Assembly: GCF_002263215.1 (NCBI RefSeq)
Contig: NZ_NLFK01000004.1
Location: forward strand, 1 to 64,000
Source: Actinobacillus seminis
GTDB lineage: Bacteria > Pseudomonadota > Gammaproteobacteria > Enterobacterales > Pasteurellaceae
Direction: 5' to 3'
Length of the DNA stretch: 64,000 bases
The notes beneath the pieces are model-generated. The model was not told the origin of the DNA, did not search any database, and worked only from the letters and a program-made list of their open reading frames with translations. Shown one piece after another: positions 1-9,064 of the stretch. A program made the translations under genes and the position numbers. Positions within the stretch are counted from its first letter, which is position 1. Every line of letters begins with the position of its first letter.

Positions 1-67
1 TTTATTACAAGAAAGTTTATATAAAATTAAAAGGGATTAATTTTATTGAAAAAAGAGAATTTCTATT

Positions 68-1537
68 ATGAGTAAAAAAATTCGAACTCCAACATTATTA
101 GAAGCATCTTTACCAATCATAATTATGTTGTTTTTATTAGGTATAGGATACGCATTATTTAATTTACCTCCTGAACCACTGATGGTTATTTCCTGTATTT
201 TTGCAGGAGGTCTAGTAAAATATTTGGGGCATAGTTACCAAGATATGCTAAATTCTATTTCTGCAAAAATTGCTAAAACAATGCCGGCTTTACTAATATT
301 AATTACAGTAGGCTTATTAATCGGAACTTGGATTGCTGGCGGAACAATTCCAATGATGATTTATTATGGATTAAAGGTTATTAATCCTAAATTTGTTTAT
401 ATTACAGCCTTGGTATTAACTTCTATAGTCTCTATTTGTACAGGTACATCTTGGGGATCTGCCGGGACAGTTGGCGTTGCTTTTATGGGCGTTGCTATTG
501 GACTGGAGGCAAATCTTGCAGCTACAGCCGGAGCAGTCGTTGCAGGTGCTTACTTTGGAGATAAACTATCTCCATTATCTGATACAACAAATATTGCCTC
601 TGCGGCGGCCGGAGTAGATTTATATGAACATATTACACACTTACTCTATACAACATTACCTTCTTTTATATTAGCTGCTATTGTATATACTGTATATGGA
701 ACAACAGGTAATCTTCAAGATGTTACAACTCCTGAAAAAGTGCTATCTATGATAAATGGATTAGAAAATATTTATCATTTTAACGTCCTAATGTTACTTC
801 TTCCCGTCGTTATTATTTTGTGGGGTTCAATCACAAAAAAACCAACAATCCCCGTTATGCTATTATCTGCTGCAGTCGCAATATTTAACGCAATTATCAT
901 CCAAAATTTTTCATTACATGATGTAATTAATAGTGCTGTTAATGGATTTAACGTATCAATGTTGTCTGACAATACAGTGATAAGTAAAGATCTCGCGCGT
1001 TTATTAAATCGTGGCGGAATGAATTCAATGATGGGAACATTGTTAATCTGTTTCTGTGCATTATCCTTTGCCGGAATTCTCTCACTTAGCGGTGCATTGG
1101 AAGTAATTATTAATCACTTACTTAAATTCGTACAATCAACATTTTCTTTAATCTTCACTACTATTTTTTGTGGTTTAACAATGATTGGGGTAACTTGTAA
1201 CGGTCAAATCTCAAATCTTATTCCCGGAGAAATGTTGAAAGAGGCTTACACTGAAAGAGGCTTACATCCTAAGAATTTAAGTCGAACAGTAGAAGATTCC
1301 GCAACAATTGTTGAACCCATCTTACCTTGGACTGCCGCCGGTGCATATATGGCAGGTACATTAGGAGTAGAAACTTTATCCTACTTACCTTGGGCTATTC
1401 TATGTTGGAGTGGTATCGTATTTGCAATGCTCTGGGGAGCAACAGGCTTTGGTATTGCTAAAATAAAAAAACGCCCTAAAAGGGCGTTACAGACCGCTGA
1501 CAAACCTCTAGAGTTTGAGCGGTCTGAGGCTGAGTAA
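68..1537 (+). CDS. nhaC: NhaC-family Na+/H+ antiporter
   Basis: A 489-residue, strongly hydrophobic protein with about 11-12 predicted membrane segments, full length for the NhaC family. Such proteins exchange external protons for internal sodium across the inner membrane and support pH and sodium homeostasis. The conserved family block is visible at roughly residues 125-180 (TGTSWGSAGTVGVAFMGVA, then GAYFGDKLSPLSDTTNIASA), with a second half-repeat near residue 375 (GVTCNGQISNLIPGEM). The last 25 or so codons are unusual: they run through two hairpins that look like terminators, so the polar tail ending in ERSEAE is probably not functional. It is convergent with satP. Confidence 0.9.
   Translation: MSKKIRTPTLLEASLPIIIMLFLLGIGYALFNLPPEPLMVISCIFAGGLVKYLGHSYQDMLNSISAKIAKTMPALLILITVGLLIGTWIAGGTIPMMIYYGLKVINPKFVYITALVLTSIVSICTGTSWGSAGTVGVAFMGVAIGLEANLAATAGAVVAGAYFGDKLSPLSDTTNIASAAAGVDLYEHITHLLYTTLPSFILAAIVYTVYGTTGNLQDVTTPEKVLSMINGLENIYHFNVLMLLLPVVIILWGSITKKPTIPVMLLSAAVAIFNAIIIQNFSLHDVINSAVNGFNVSMLSDNTVISKDLARLLNRGGMNSMMGTLLICFCALSFAGILSLSGALEVIINHLLKFVQSTFSLIFTTIFCGLTMIGVTCNGQISNLIPGEMLKEAYTERGLHPKNLSRTVEDSATIVEPILPWTAAGAYMAGTLGVETLSYLPWAILCWSGIVFAMLWGATGFGIAKIKKRPKRALQTADKPLEFERSEAE
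1460..1488 (-). terminator. Terminator for satP, inside nhaC coding sequence
   Basis: The hairpin AACGCCCT-taa-AGGGCGTT at 1470-1488, read on the minus strand, is followed by a T-rich tract (complement of 1460-1469). It lies within the 3' end of nhaC and would stop transcription coming from satP. Confidence 0.7.
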
Positions 1538-1548
1538 TCAGTCTTTTT
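1490..1548 (+). terminator. Compound hairpin and terminator at the nhaC 3' end
   Basis: CAGACCGCT pairs with AGCGGTCTG (1490-1521, with inner CAAAC/GTTTG pairing). A second hairpin, GGCTGA-gtaa-TCAGTC, follows with seven T. The nhaC stop codon is in the second loop. A closely related element occurs at 35424-35450 at the end of the CorC-family gene. Confidence 0.65.
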
Positions 1549-1556
1549 TTATTGGG

Positions 1557-2129
1557 TTATTTGGCGTTTGGAGTGCCGATAGGCAGTATGGCTTTTCCGT
1601 AGCTTTCGTTAATCACTTCCGCTGCGGCTAAGTAAAAGGCGCAAAGTGCGGTGATTAATCCTAAATATCCGCCGATGTTTACTATGCTGTGGTTGCCTGT
1701 GCTGTCGCCGATAGCGAGGGCATAGAAAGTTAAGGTGAGGAAGAAAAAGACTGCTTGTAATGCTTTTGGTTTATTGAAGGTTGCCAAAAACATCATTAAG
1801 GTGAATGTTCCCCAAATGGCTAAATACCAACCGATAAATTGCGGCGGCGTTTGACCTTTGAAAAAGAGGCTAAATAACGCCCAAGACCACCAAAATGAAC
1901 CGTAGCTGATAAACGCGGTGAAACCGAAGGTGTTTCCTTTTTGAAATTCAAATATACCGGCGATAATTTGTGCGGTACCGCCAAATGCAAATGCCATTGC
2001 AAATACCATGCCAAGGCTTTGGGCGTCGAAAACGCCACCGTTAATTAACGATAGCAACCATGTAGTTAATGCAAATCCGCATAAGCCTAACGGAGCAGGA
2101 TTGGCGAAGTTTTCTTTTCCTATTGACAT
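1557..2129 (-). CDS. satP: SatP/YaaH-family acetate-succinate permease
   Basis: A 190-residue membrane protein of the GPR1/FUN34/YaaH (AceTr) family, which moves acetate and succinate with protons. The family signature NPAPLGLCGFALTTWLLSL is at residues 10-28, followed by six hydrophobic segments and the FGGTAQIIAGIFEF block near residue 50. A strong AAGGAGG ribosome binding site lies six bases before the ATG. The gene is divergent from adhE, so the two share the upstream region, which fits a role in acetate handling during fermentation. Length matches the E. coli protein (188 residues). Confidence 0.88.
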   Translation of the reverse strand: MSIGKENFANPAPLGLCGFALTTWLLSLINGGVFDAQSLGMVFAMAFAFGGTAQIIAGIFEFQKGNTFGFTAFISYGSFWWSWALFSLFFKGQTPPQFIGWYLAIWGTFTLMMFLATFNKPKALQAVFFFLTLTFYALAIGDSTGNHSIVNIGGYLGLITALCAFYLAAAEVINESYGKAILPIGTPNAK

Positions 2130-2299
2130 AGTCCCTCCTTAATTTGAGATGAAAAGACGATGATATTATGTACGATTTTGCTTTGTAAATAAAGTAAATT
2201 GTTTGTTTTGTTTTTGTAAAAAAAATTGCATTTATTGGTAATGCCTTGTTAAGGCGGGTTTGGTTCCTTGTAATTAAAATAAAAGAGGATTTTTTTCTT

Positions 2300-2313
2300 T
2301 TGATCAAAATCAT
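2300..2313. promoter_or_regulatory. FNR-like site upstream of adhE
   Basis: TTGAT-CAAA-ATCAT differs at one position from the FNR consensus TTGATnnnnATCAA. It lies between divergent satP and adhE. Anaerobic activation of adhE is an inference, and the distance to the start codon is distorted by the adaptor insertion downstream. Confidence 0.6.
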
Positions 2314-2350
2314 TCTTTTGCATTTTAAAAATGTAAATTTTAGGGGCTTT

Positions 2351-2450
2351 GGGCGGCTGTCTGAGTATAATTAATAGTCGTGGGAGGCAAGGCACACAGG
2401 GGATAGGAAAAAAAAAAAAAAATTTGGGCGGCTGTCTGAGTATAATTAAT
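2351..2450 (+). other. Sequencing-adaptor insertion with duplicated flank
   Basis: The 25-base string at 2351-2375 (starting GGGCGGCTGTCTGAG) is repeated exactly at 2426-2450. Between the copies lie a 32-base string (2376-2407) and 15 A (2408-2422). The complement of the 32-mer begins CCTATCCCCTGTGTGCCTTG, which I recall as the start of the 454 Titanium B primer. The natural sequence probably has one copy of the 25-mer and none of the insert. Confidence 0.85.
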
Positions 2451-2492
2451 TTAGTTAAAAAAATTATTATTTTTGAAAAATTAGGAGAAATT

Positions 2493-5120
2493 ATGATGAG
2501 TAACACTGTTGAAAATGCCGTCAGCCCTGCTCAAGCGGAAGTGAATGCACTGGTGGAAAACGGTTTAGTGGCGTTAGAGGCGTTTCGCCAATTAGACCAA
2601 AAGCAGGTGGATTATATTGTGGCGAAAGCCTCGGTTGCCGCCCTTGATCAGCACGGCGTTTTAGCAATGCACGCCTACGAGGAAACGGGGCGCGGTGTGT
2701 TTGAAGATAAAGCCACGAAAAACCTGTTTGCTTGTGAGTATGTGGTCAATAATATGCGCAATTTGAAGACGGTTGGGGTGATTAGTGAAGATGATGTCAC
2801 CGGGATTACCGAAATAGCCGATCCGGTCGGTGTGATATGTGGGATTACTCCGACAACCAATCCCACTTCAACTGCCATTTTCAAAGCCCTCATTTCTTTA
2901 AAAACCCGTAACCCCATTATTTTTGCTTTTCACCCTTCTGCACAACAATCTTCCGTACATGCGGCGCGCGTGGTTTATGACGCTGCGGTTGCCGCCGGTG
3001 CGCCGAAAAATTGTATTCAATGGATTGAAAACCCATCCATGGAAGGGACGTCGGCATTAATGAAACATTCTGGCATTGCGACTATTCTTGCCACCGGCGG
3101 GAACGCTATGGTGGAAGCGGCTTATTCTTGCGGAAAACCGGCGCTTGGCGTGGGGGCGGGCAATGTGCCGGCGTATGTAGAACGCACCGCGGATATTAAA
3201 CAAGCGGTTCATGATATTGTGATGTCAAAATCGTTCGATAATGGGATGATTTGTGCCTCCGAGCAAGCGGCGATTGTGGATGTGCAAGTGTATGACGAAT
3301 TTGTGGACGAGATGAAATCTTATGGGGTTTATTTCGTGAACAAAAAAGAAAAAGCTTTGTTGGAAGCTTTTATTTTCGGCGCAAAAGCCAATAGTGCAAA
3401 TTGCGCCGGTGCTAAATTAAATCCGAATGTTGTGGGTAAACCGGCGATGTGGATTGCGGAACAAGCGGGCTTTAGCGTACCGTCAAAAACCAATATTTTG
3501 GCAGCGGAATGTAACGAAGTTGGGGTGAAAGAGCCGCTTACACGTGAAAAATTGTCACCGGTATTGGCGATTTTAAAATCCAATTCTATCGAAGAGGGCT
3601 TTACTCTGTCCGAAGCAATGGTGAATTTCCACGGTTTGGGGCACTCCGCCGCAATTCATACGAAAGATGTTAACTTGGCTAAACAATATGGCGAACGGGT
3701 GAAAGCTATTCGTGTCATTTGGAATTCGCCATCTACATTCGGCGGTATTGGGGATGTTTATAACGCCTTTCTTCCTTCCTTGACCTTAGGTTGCGGTTCT
3801 TATGGTAAAAACGCTGTAGGCAATAACGTAAGTGCGGTCAATTTATTAAATATTAAACGTGTGGGAAGACGGAGAAACAATATGCAATGGTTTAAAGTAC
3901 CTTCAAAAATCTATTTTGAGCGCGACTCAATTCAATATTTACAATCCATGAAGGGGATGGAACGCGTTGTGATTGTCACTGATCGTACTATGGTAGATTT
4001 AGGTTTTGTAGAAAAGGTGGCGAAACAAATTACCGCACGTGGCAATCATGTGACTTATCAATTATTTGCGGATGTGGAGCCGGATCCGAGTATCGAAACT
4101 GTGCGCCGCGGAGTTGATTTAATTCGTAACTACAAACCAGATACGATTATTGCGTTGGGCGGCGGTTCTTCAATGGATGCAGCAAAAGTGATGTGGTTGT
4201 TTTATGAACAGCCGGAAGTGGATTTTCGCGATTTAGTACAAAAATTTATGGATATTCGTAAACGTGCGTTCAAATTCCCGCAATTAGGGCGTAAAGCGCG
4301 TTTTGTCGGAATTCCAACAACCTCCGGAACCGGTTCTGAAGTAACACCTTTTGCGGTGATCACTGAGGGCGATAAAAAATACCCGATTGCCGACTATTCT
4401 TTAACGCCGACGGTGGCGATTGTAGATCCGGCGTTGGTTATGACCGTGCCTGCACAGGTGGCGGCGGATACGGGGCTTGATGTCTTGACCCATGCGACGG
4501 AAGCCTATGTGTCCGTTTTGGCGAACGATTTTACCGACGGTTTGGCGCTACAGGCGATTAAATTGGTATTTGAAAATTTGGAACGTTCGGTGAAAGAAAA
4601 AGACGAGTATGCGCGCGAAAAAATGCACAATGCTTCAACTATGGCAGGTATGGCGTTTGCGAATGCGTTCTTAGGTATGAACCACTCGTTAGCGCACAAA
4701 ATCGGCGGGCGTTTCCATACGCCGCACGGTCGCACCAATGCGATTTTAATGCCACATGTGATTCGTTATAACGGAACGCGTCCGCAAAAAACTGCCACTT
4801 GGCCGAAATATAATTACTACAAAGCGGATGTGAAATATCAAGAAATTGCGCGAATGCTGGGCTTGCCTTGCGCTACGCCTGAGGAAGGTGTGAAATCTTT
4901 TGCGCAGGCTTGTTATGATTTGGCGCTCAAAGTGGGTATCAAAATGTCTTTTAAAGAGCAAAATATTGATGAGAAAACGTGGATGGAGGCTCGTCGTGAT
5001 GTGGCGTTACTTGCTTTTGAAGACCAATGTTCGCCGGCAAATCCGCGGTTACCGTTGGTGGAAGATATGCAAACTATCTTGACCAATGCGTATTACGGCT
5101 ATGATGCAAGTAAATATTAA
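2493..5120 (+). CDS. adhE: Bifunctional acetaldehyde-CoA/alcohol dehydrogenase AdhE
   Basis: An 875-residue fusion that reduces acetyl-CoA to acetaldehyde and then to ethanol with two NADH. The N-terminal aldehyde dehydrogenase half (about 20-450) has the nucleophile Cys254 in DNGMICASEQ and the conserved TPTTNPTSTAIFKALISLKT block. The C-terminal iron-dependent alcohol dehydrogenase half (about 475-875) shows GGGSSMDAAK, TTSGTGSEVTPFAV and the metal-binding histidines in NHSLAHKIGGRFHTPHG. The start is chosen at 2493 (or the adjacent ATG 2496) behind AGGAG. An open frame runs further upstream but only through adaptor sequence. An FNR-like site upstream fits anaerobic expression. Confidence 0.96.
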   Translation: MMSNTVENAVSPAQAEVNALVENGLVALEAFRQLDQKQVDYIVAKASVAALDQHGVLAMHAYEETGRGVFEDKATKNLFACEYVVNNMRNLKTVGVISEDDVTGITEIADPVGVICGITPTTNPTSTAIFKALISLKTRNPIIFAFHPSAQQSSVHAARVVYDAAVAAGAPKNCIQWIENPSMEGTSALMKHSGIATILATGGNAMVEAAYSCGKPALGVGAGNVPAYVERTADIKQAVHDIVMSKSFDNGMICASEQAAIVDVQVYDEFVDEMKSYGVYFVNKKEKALLEAFIFGAKANSANCAGAKLNPNVVGKPAMWIAEQAGFSVPSKTNILAAECNEVGVKEPLTREKLSPVLAILKSNSIEEGFTLSEAMVNFHGLGHSAAIHTKDVNLAKQYGERVKAIRVIWNSPSTFGGIGDVYNAFLPSLTLGCGSYGKNAVGNNVSAVNLLNIKRVGRRRNNMQWFKVPSKIYFERDSIQYLQSMKGMERVVIVTDRTMVDLGFVEKVAKQITARGNHVTYQLFADVEPDPSIETVRRGVDLIRNYKPDTIIALGGGSSMDAAKVMWLFYEQPEVDFRDLVQKFMDIRKRAFKFPQLGRKARFVGIPTTSGTGSEVTPFAVITEGDKKYPIADYSLTPTVAIVDPALVMTVPAQVAADTGLDVLTHATEAYVSVLANDFTDGLALQAIKLVFENLERSVKEKDEYAREKMHNASTMAGMAFANAFLGMNHSLAHKIGGRFHTPHGRTNAILMPHVIRYNGTRPQKTATWPKYNYYKADVKYQEIARMLGLPCATPEEGVKSFAQACYDLALKVGIKMSFKEQNIDEKTWMEARRDVALLAFEDQCSPANPRLPLVEDMQTILTNAYYGYDASKY

Positions 5121-5209
5121 TGTATTGAAAACGTTGTAATAATTGACCGCACTTTGATCCTTTTATGACTTAAAGTGATCTGCTCCCATAAATTTGGACA
5201 GTTCATTAA

Positions 5210-6100
5210 TTAACTTAAATATTGAGCTCTGTATTGCACAGGGCTCAAATTTTTTAAACTTGGTTTTATCCGTTTCTCATTATAGTAACGAATATGTTTA
5301 TGTAATGCTTGTTCAAGTTCATCAACATTCGCATATTGATAGCCATAAAAACATTCTGATTTTAACACACTAAAAAAACTTTCAATCACCGCATTATCAT
5401 AACAGTTCCCACGTCTGCTCATGCTTTGAATCGCATAAGGCGAGCCATCTTCTCTTATTAACATTTTTCGCCAACGCGCCAGTCCATACAAATACCCTTG
5501 CTCACTATGGATTATCGGTAAATCATCTTCGTTTAATTGGGAAAGTGTTTTCTTTAACATTGTGGCAACCAAAGCAAAATTAGGGCGACGGCTGATGTGA
5601 TAAGCAATAATCTCTCGATTAGCTAAATCCATCATCGACGATAAATAAAGCTTTTCATTTCCTACTCTAAACTCCGTCACATCTGTTACAAGTTTTTGTT
5701 TAAGTTTTGTTGCAGTAAAATCACGTTCGAGTAAATTCGGTGCAATATGACTCGTTTTACCGTACTTTTTACGTCGTTTCACTTTCACACAAGAACGAAT
5801 ATTGAGGGCTTGCATATGAGCAAGAACCGTTTTTCCACTCATAAAAATCCCCTCAGCTTGCAATTTAGCACGAATAATTCGATAACCATCATGTCCCTCA
5901 TTAGCTTGATGGAGAGCCAAAACCTTGGCTCTTATCGTTTGGTGAGCGACTTCTTTTGGAGAATAATAGAAAGTTGAACGTGGTAATGCCATGATTTTCA
6001 ACAATAACGGTAATTTATGCTTTGATTTTAAGGCATTAACGATATCCCTTTTTTCCGCCTTTGTTTTTTCTCGTCCAACTCTTTGAGCTTTTTTAAGCAA
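5210..6100 (-). CDS. IS3-family transposase OrfB (DDE integrase domain)
   Basis: A 296-residue OrfB. It has an N-terminal HTH_21-like part (LPLLLKIMALPRSTFYYSP) and an rve integrase core: first catalytic Asp in VTDVTEFRVG, last catalytic Glu in NCYDNAVIESFFSVLKSE. The second acidic residue, normally Asp in HSDQG, is Glu here (IIHSEQGYLYG), encoded by GAG. That change would be expected to weaken or abolish catalysis. It is translated after a -1 frameshift from orfA in active relatives. Its own ATG at 6100 overlaps the slippery A6G. Confidence 0.85.
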   Translation of the reverse strand: MLKKAQRVGREKTKAEKRDIVNALKSKHKLPLLLKIMALPRSTFYYSPKEVAHQTIRAKVLALHQANEGHDGYRIIRAKLQAEGIFMSGKTVLAHMQALNIRSCVKVKRRKKYGKTSHIAPNLLERDFTATKLKQKLVTDVTEFRVGNEKLYLSSMMDLANREIIAYHISRRPNFALVATMLKKTLSQLNEDDLPIIHSEQGYLYGLARWRKMLIREDGSPYAIQSMSRRGNCYDNAVIESFFSVLKSECFYGYQYANVDELEQALHKHIRYYNEKRIKPSLKNLSPVQYRAQYLS

Positions 6101-6400
6101 GCATTTTCCGCTTCAAGATACTCAATTCGTCTTAGCAATTCATTGATATCATTTGGATTTCTCACCTTAAGTGAACCGTCAAATTTAGGTTTTGCCATTG
6201 TATGTTTCCGGTTAGGTTGTCGAATAAGCCCATTGATACCGCAATTTTTCGAATCGTTGCAACCACATCACGACTGAAGCGTGTGTTGGAATAGAGAAAA
6301 ATTGTGCGACTTCACGACCCCCCATTTGGTGATTTAATACATATTGAATAACTTGAAATTTGAATTCTGTTGAATAATGTCTACCCATAAAAATCTGCAC
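6028..6400 (-). pseudogene. IS3-family OrfA, frameshifted
   Basis: OrfA starts at 6400 with a helix-turn-helix segment (MGRHYSTEFKFQVIQYVLN) and continues, in another frame, into a leucine-zipper segment (NDINELLRRIEYLEAENA) before ending at 6028. The frame changes at an A5 run (T5 at 6245-6249 on the plus strand); adding one A restores GGREVAQFF...RFEKNCGINGLIRQPN. This may be a homopolymer sequencing error or true decay. It overlaps orfB by 73 bases. Confidence 0.7.
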
Positions 6401-6507
6401 CTTATTTAGTTGATTTATTTGTCCAACTTTTGGGGGTGCAGATCAAAGTGCGGTTATTTTTGCTGAGATTTGTCATTATGTGGGGTGTGGCGCGATTTGT
6501 TTTCGGA

Positions 6508-6523
6508 AGTCTGTATGTCTAGA
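6508..6523. promoter_or_regulatory. Weak MetJ-box-like sequence
   Basis: AGTCTGTATGTCTAGA resembles two tandem MetJ half-sites (consensus AGACGTCT), with several mismatches, 65 bp before metJ. Autoregulation of metJ is known in enterobacteria; this site is a suggestion only. Confidence 0.25.
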
Positions 6524-6587
6524 TTGTTATTTTAGCCATTTTTCATTAAAATGTGTGCAAATTATTTAAGTGACTAAGGTAGTTAAT

Positions 6588-6905
6588 ATGGCGGAGTGGG
6601 ACGGTAAATATATTAGCCCTTATGCGGAGCATGGGAAGAAAAGTGAGCAAGTCAAAAAAATTACGGTGTCGATTCCGATTAAAGTATTAGAAATTTTGAC
6701 TAATGAGCGGACTCGTCGGCAAATTCGTAATTTGCGCCATGCGACGAATAGCGAGTTGTTGTGTGAAGCGTTTTTACATGCTTTTACCGGTCAACCTTTG
6801 CCAACAGATGAGGACTTGTTAAAAGAGCGTAGTGATGAAATTCCGGAGCAGGCGAAAGCCCTGATGCGCGAATTGGGTGTTAATCCGGAAACGTGGGAAT
6901 ATTAG
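6588..6905 (+). CDS. metJ: Methionine repressor MetJ
   Basis: A 105-residue ribbon-helix-helix repressor that binds met boxes when charged with S-adenosylmethionine. Nearly the whole E. coli sequence is recognisable: [18 protein letters not shown], the DNA-contacting strand [11 protein letters not shown] at about 22-32, [20 protein letters not shown] for corepressor and dimer contacts, and the ending NPETWEY. The ATG at 6588 matches the known N-terminus (MAEW). A GTG six codons upstream is in frame but has no ribosome binding site, whereas TAAGGT precedes the ATG. Confidence 0.95.
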   Translation: MAEWDGKYISPYAEHGKKSEQVKKITVSIPIKVLEILTNERTRRQIRNLRHATNSELLCEAFLHAFTGQPLPTDEDLLKERSDEIPEQAKALMRELGVNPETWEY

Positions 6906-6950
6906 ACTGCACTTTTTGGTTTTTTTAAGAATTAATTGCGTGGAAAAGAC

Positions 6951-6979
6951 TTGCGAGATGATAGAATTACTTGTATAAT
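6951..6979 (+). promoter_or_regulatory. S10 operon promoter
   Basis: TTGCGA (6951-6956), a 17-bp spacer and a perfect TATAAT (6974-6979) form a strong sigma-70 promoter, about 190 bp before rpsJ. Confidence 0.75.
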
Positions 6980-6985
6980 CTGCGA

Positions 6986-7481
<496 letters not shown>

Positions 7482-7497
7482 TTAAGAGGTTATAACA

Positions 7498-8124
7498 ATG
7501 ATTGGTTTAGTCGGTCGTAAAGTTGGTATGACTCGTATCTTCAATGAAGATGGCGTGTCTATTCCAGTTACCGTTATCGAAATCGAAGCCAACCGCGTCA
7601 CTCAAGTTAAAACTCTTGAAAACGATGGCTATACTGCAATTCAAGTTACTACCGGCTCGAAAAAAGCAAGTCGTGTAACTAAGCCTGAAGCAGGTCATTT
7701 CGTGAAAGCAGGTGTTGAAGCTGGTCGCGGTTTATGGGAATTTCGTACTGAAGGTGAAGAGTTCACTTTAGGTCAAGAAATTAACGTTGACATCTTTACT
7801 GATGTTAAAAAAGTGGATGTTACCGGTACTTCTAAAGGTAAAGGTTTCCAAGGTGGTGTTAAACGTTGGAATTTCCGTACTCAAGATGCTACCCATGGTA
7901 ACTCTTTATCACATCGTGTACTTGGTTCTATTGGTCAAAACCAAACTCCAGGTCGTGTGTTTAAAGGTAAAAAAATGGCAGGTCACTTAGGTGCTGAACG
8001 TGTAACTGTTCAATCCCTTGAAGTGGTTCGTGTAGATGCTGAGCGTAAATTATTATTAGTGAAAGGTTCTGTACCTGGTGCAACTAATAGTGATGTTATT
8101 GTTAAACCGGCAGTTAAAGCATAA
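7498..8124 (+). CDS. rplC: 50S ribosomal protein L3
   Basis: 208 residues, standard length. It starts [15 protein letters not shown] and contains [16 protein letters not shown] and the loop that reaches toward the peptidyl transferase centre, with the methylated-glutamine region [21 protein letters not shown]3 is an early assembly protein of the large subunit. Ribosome binding site AAGAGG; second gene of the S10 operon. Confidence 0.98.
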   Translation: MIGLVGRKVGMTRIFNEDGVSIPVTVIEIEANRVTQVKTLENDGYTAIQVTTGSKKASRVTKPEAGHFVKAGVEAGRGLWEFRTEGEEFTLGQEINVDIFTDVKKVDVTGTSKGKGFQGGVKRWNFRTQDATHGNSLSHRVLGSIGQNQTPGRVFKGKKMAGHLGAERVTVQSLEVVRVDAERKLLLVKGSVPGATNSDVIVKPAVKA

Positions 8125-8139
8125 GTCTAGGAGATAGAG

Positions 8140-8742
8140 ATGGAATTACAAGTTGTAGGTGCAAACGCACTCACTGTTTCTGAAACTACCTTCGGACGTG
8201 AGTTTAATGAAGCGTTGATCCATCAAGTAGTTGTTGCTTATGCAGCAGGTGCTCGTCAAGGTTCTCGCGAGCAAAAAACTCGTGCTGAAGTGTCCGGTTC
8301 AGGCAAAAAACCTTGGCGTCAAAAAGGTACAGGTCGTGCGCGTTCCGGTGATATTAAATCACCAATCTGGCGTTCAGGTGGCGTAACTTTCGCAGCGAAA
8401 CCACAAGATCACAGCCAAAAAGTGAACAAAAAAATGTACCGCGGTGCGATTAAAAGCATTCTTTCTGAATTAGTTCGTCAAGACCGTTTGGTTGTGGTGG
8501 AAAAATTCGAAATTGATGCACCAAAAACAAAAGTATTAGTACAAAAATTAAAAGATATGGCGTTAACTGACGCGCTTATCATCACTGCAAGTTTAGATGA
8601 GAATCTATTCTTAGCGGCACGTAACTTATATAAAGTTGATGTTCGTGATGTTCAAGGTATCGATCCGGTAAGCTTAATTGCTTTCGATAAAGTGGTTGTT
8701 ACTGTTGATGCAGTGAAACAAATTGAGGAGATGTTAGCATGA
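8140..8742 (+). CDS. rplD: 50S ribosomal protein L4
   Basis: 200 residues. The internal loop that lines the exit tunnel is present ([18 protein letters not shown], residues about 57-74). In E. coli L4 is also the autogenous regulator of this operon, acting on the S10 leader. Its last four bases overlap the rplW start, indicating translational coupling. Ribosome binding site TAGGAGA. Confidence 0.98.
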   Translation: MELQVVGANALTVSETTFGREFNEALIHQVVVAYAAGARQGSREQKTRAEVSGSGKKPWRQKGTGRARSGDIKSPIWRSGGVTFAAKPQDHSQKVNKKMYRGAIKSILSELVRQDRLVVVEKFEIDAPKTKVLVQKLKDMALTDALIITASLDENLFLAARNLYKVDVRDVQGIDPVSLIAFDKVVVTVDAVKQIEEMLA

Positions 8743-9044
8743 TTCAACAAGAACGTTTGCTAAAAGTGTTAAAAGCACCACATGTCTCTGAAAAAGCAAC
8801 AAATAACGCTGAGAAGTCAAACACTATCGTTTTCAAAGTGGCTTTAGATGCAAATAAAGTTGAAGTTGCCAATGCGGTTGAGCAATTATTTGAAGTGAAA
8901 GTGGATTCTGTTCGTACTGTGGTTGTTAAGGGTAAAACTAAACGTCATGGTGCTAAAACAGGTCGTCGCAGTGACTGGAAAAAAGCTTATGTAACTCTTC
9001 AAGAAGGTCAATCACTTGACTTCGTTGAAGGTGCGGCAGAGTAA
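8739..9044 (+). CDS. rplW: 50S ribosomal protein L23
   Basis: 101 residues, starting [21 protein letters not shown]23 lies at the tunnel exit and is the docking point for trigger factor and SRP. The [20 protein letters not shown] segment is the extended loop. The ATGA overlap with rplD shows coupling. Confidence 0.98.
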   Translation: MIQQERLLKVLKAPHVSEKATNNAEKSNTIVFKVALDANKVEVANAVEQLFEVKVDSVRTVVVKGKTKRHGAKTGRRSDWKKAYVTLQEGQSLDFVEGAAE

Positions 9045-9064
9045 TTACGGAGGAATAGAAAACT

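Larger units (their letters stand above)
5176..6445 (-). mobile_element. IS3-family insertion sequence, about 1.27 kb
   Basis: The ends are imperfect inverted repeats of about 25 bp: 5176-5200 starts TGATCTGCTCCC and ends TTGGACA, and the complement of 6420-6445 starts TGATCTGCACCC and ends TTGGACA. AAG flanks both sides (5173-5175 and 6446-6448), a possible 3-bp target duplication. Inside are overlapping orfA and orfB with an A6G slippery sequence at 6088-6094, the usual IS3 arrangement for -1 frameshifting. The right junction sits on an uptake signal (AAGTGCGG). It separates adhE from metJ. Confidence 0.85.

Noticed and set aside
2408-2422. Poly-A tract as a genuine slippage or transposon signature
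   Set aside because: It directly adjoins adaptor sequence, as does the run at 21906-21921.
2349-2492. N-terminal extension of adhE by 48 codons
   Set aside because: It passes through the adaptor and poly-A insertion; the ribosome binding site supports 2493.
6570-6587. GTG start for metJ six codons upstream
   Set aside because: No ribosome binding site; the ATG at 6588 matches the known MetJ N-terminus.
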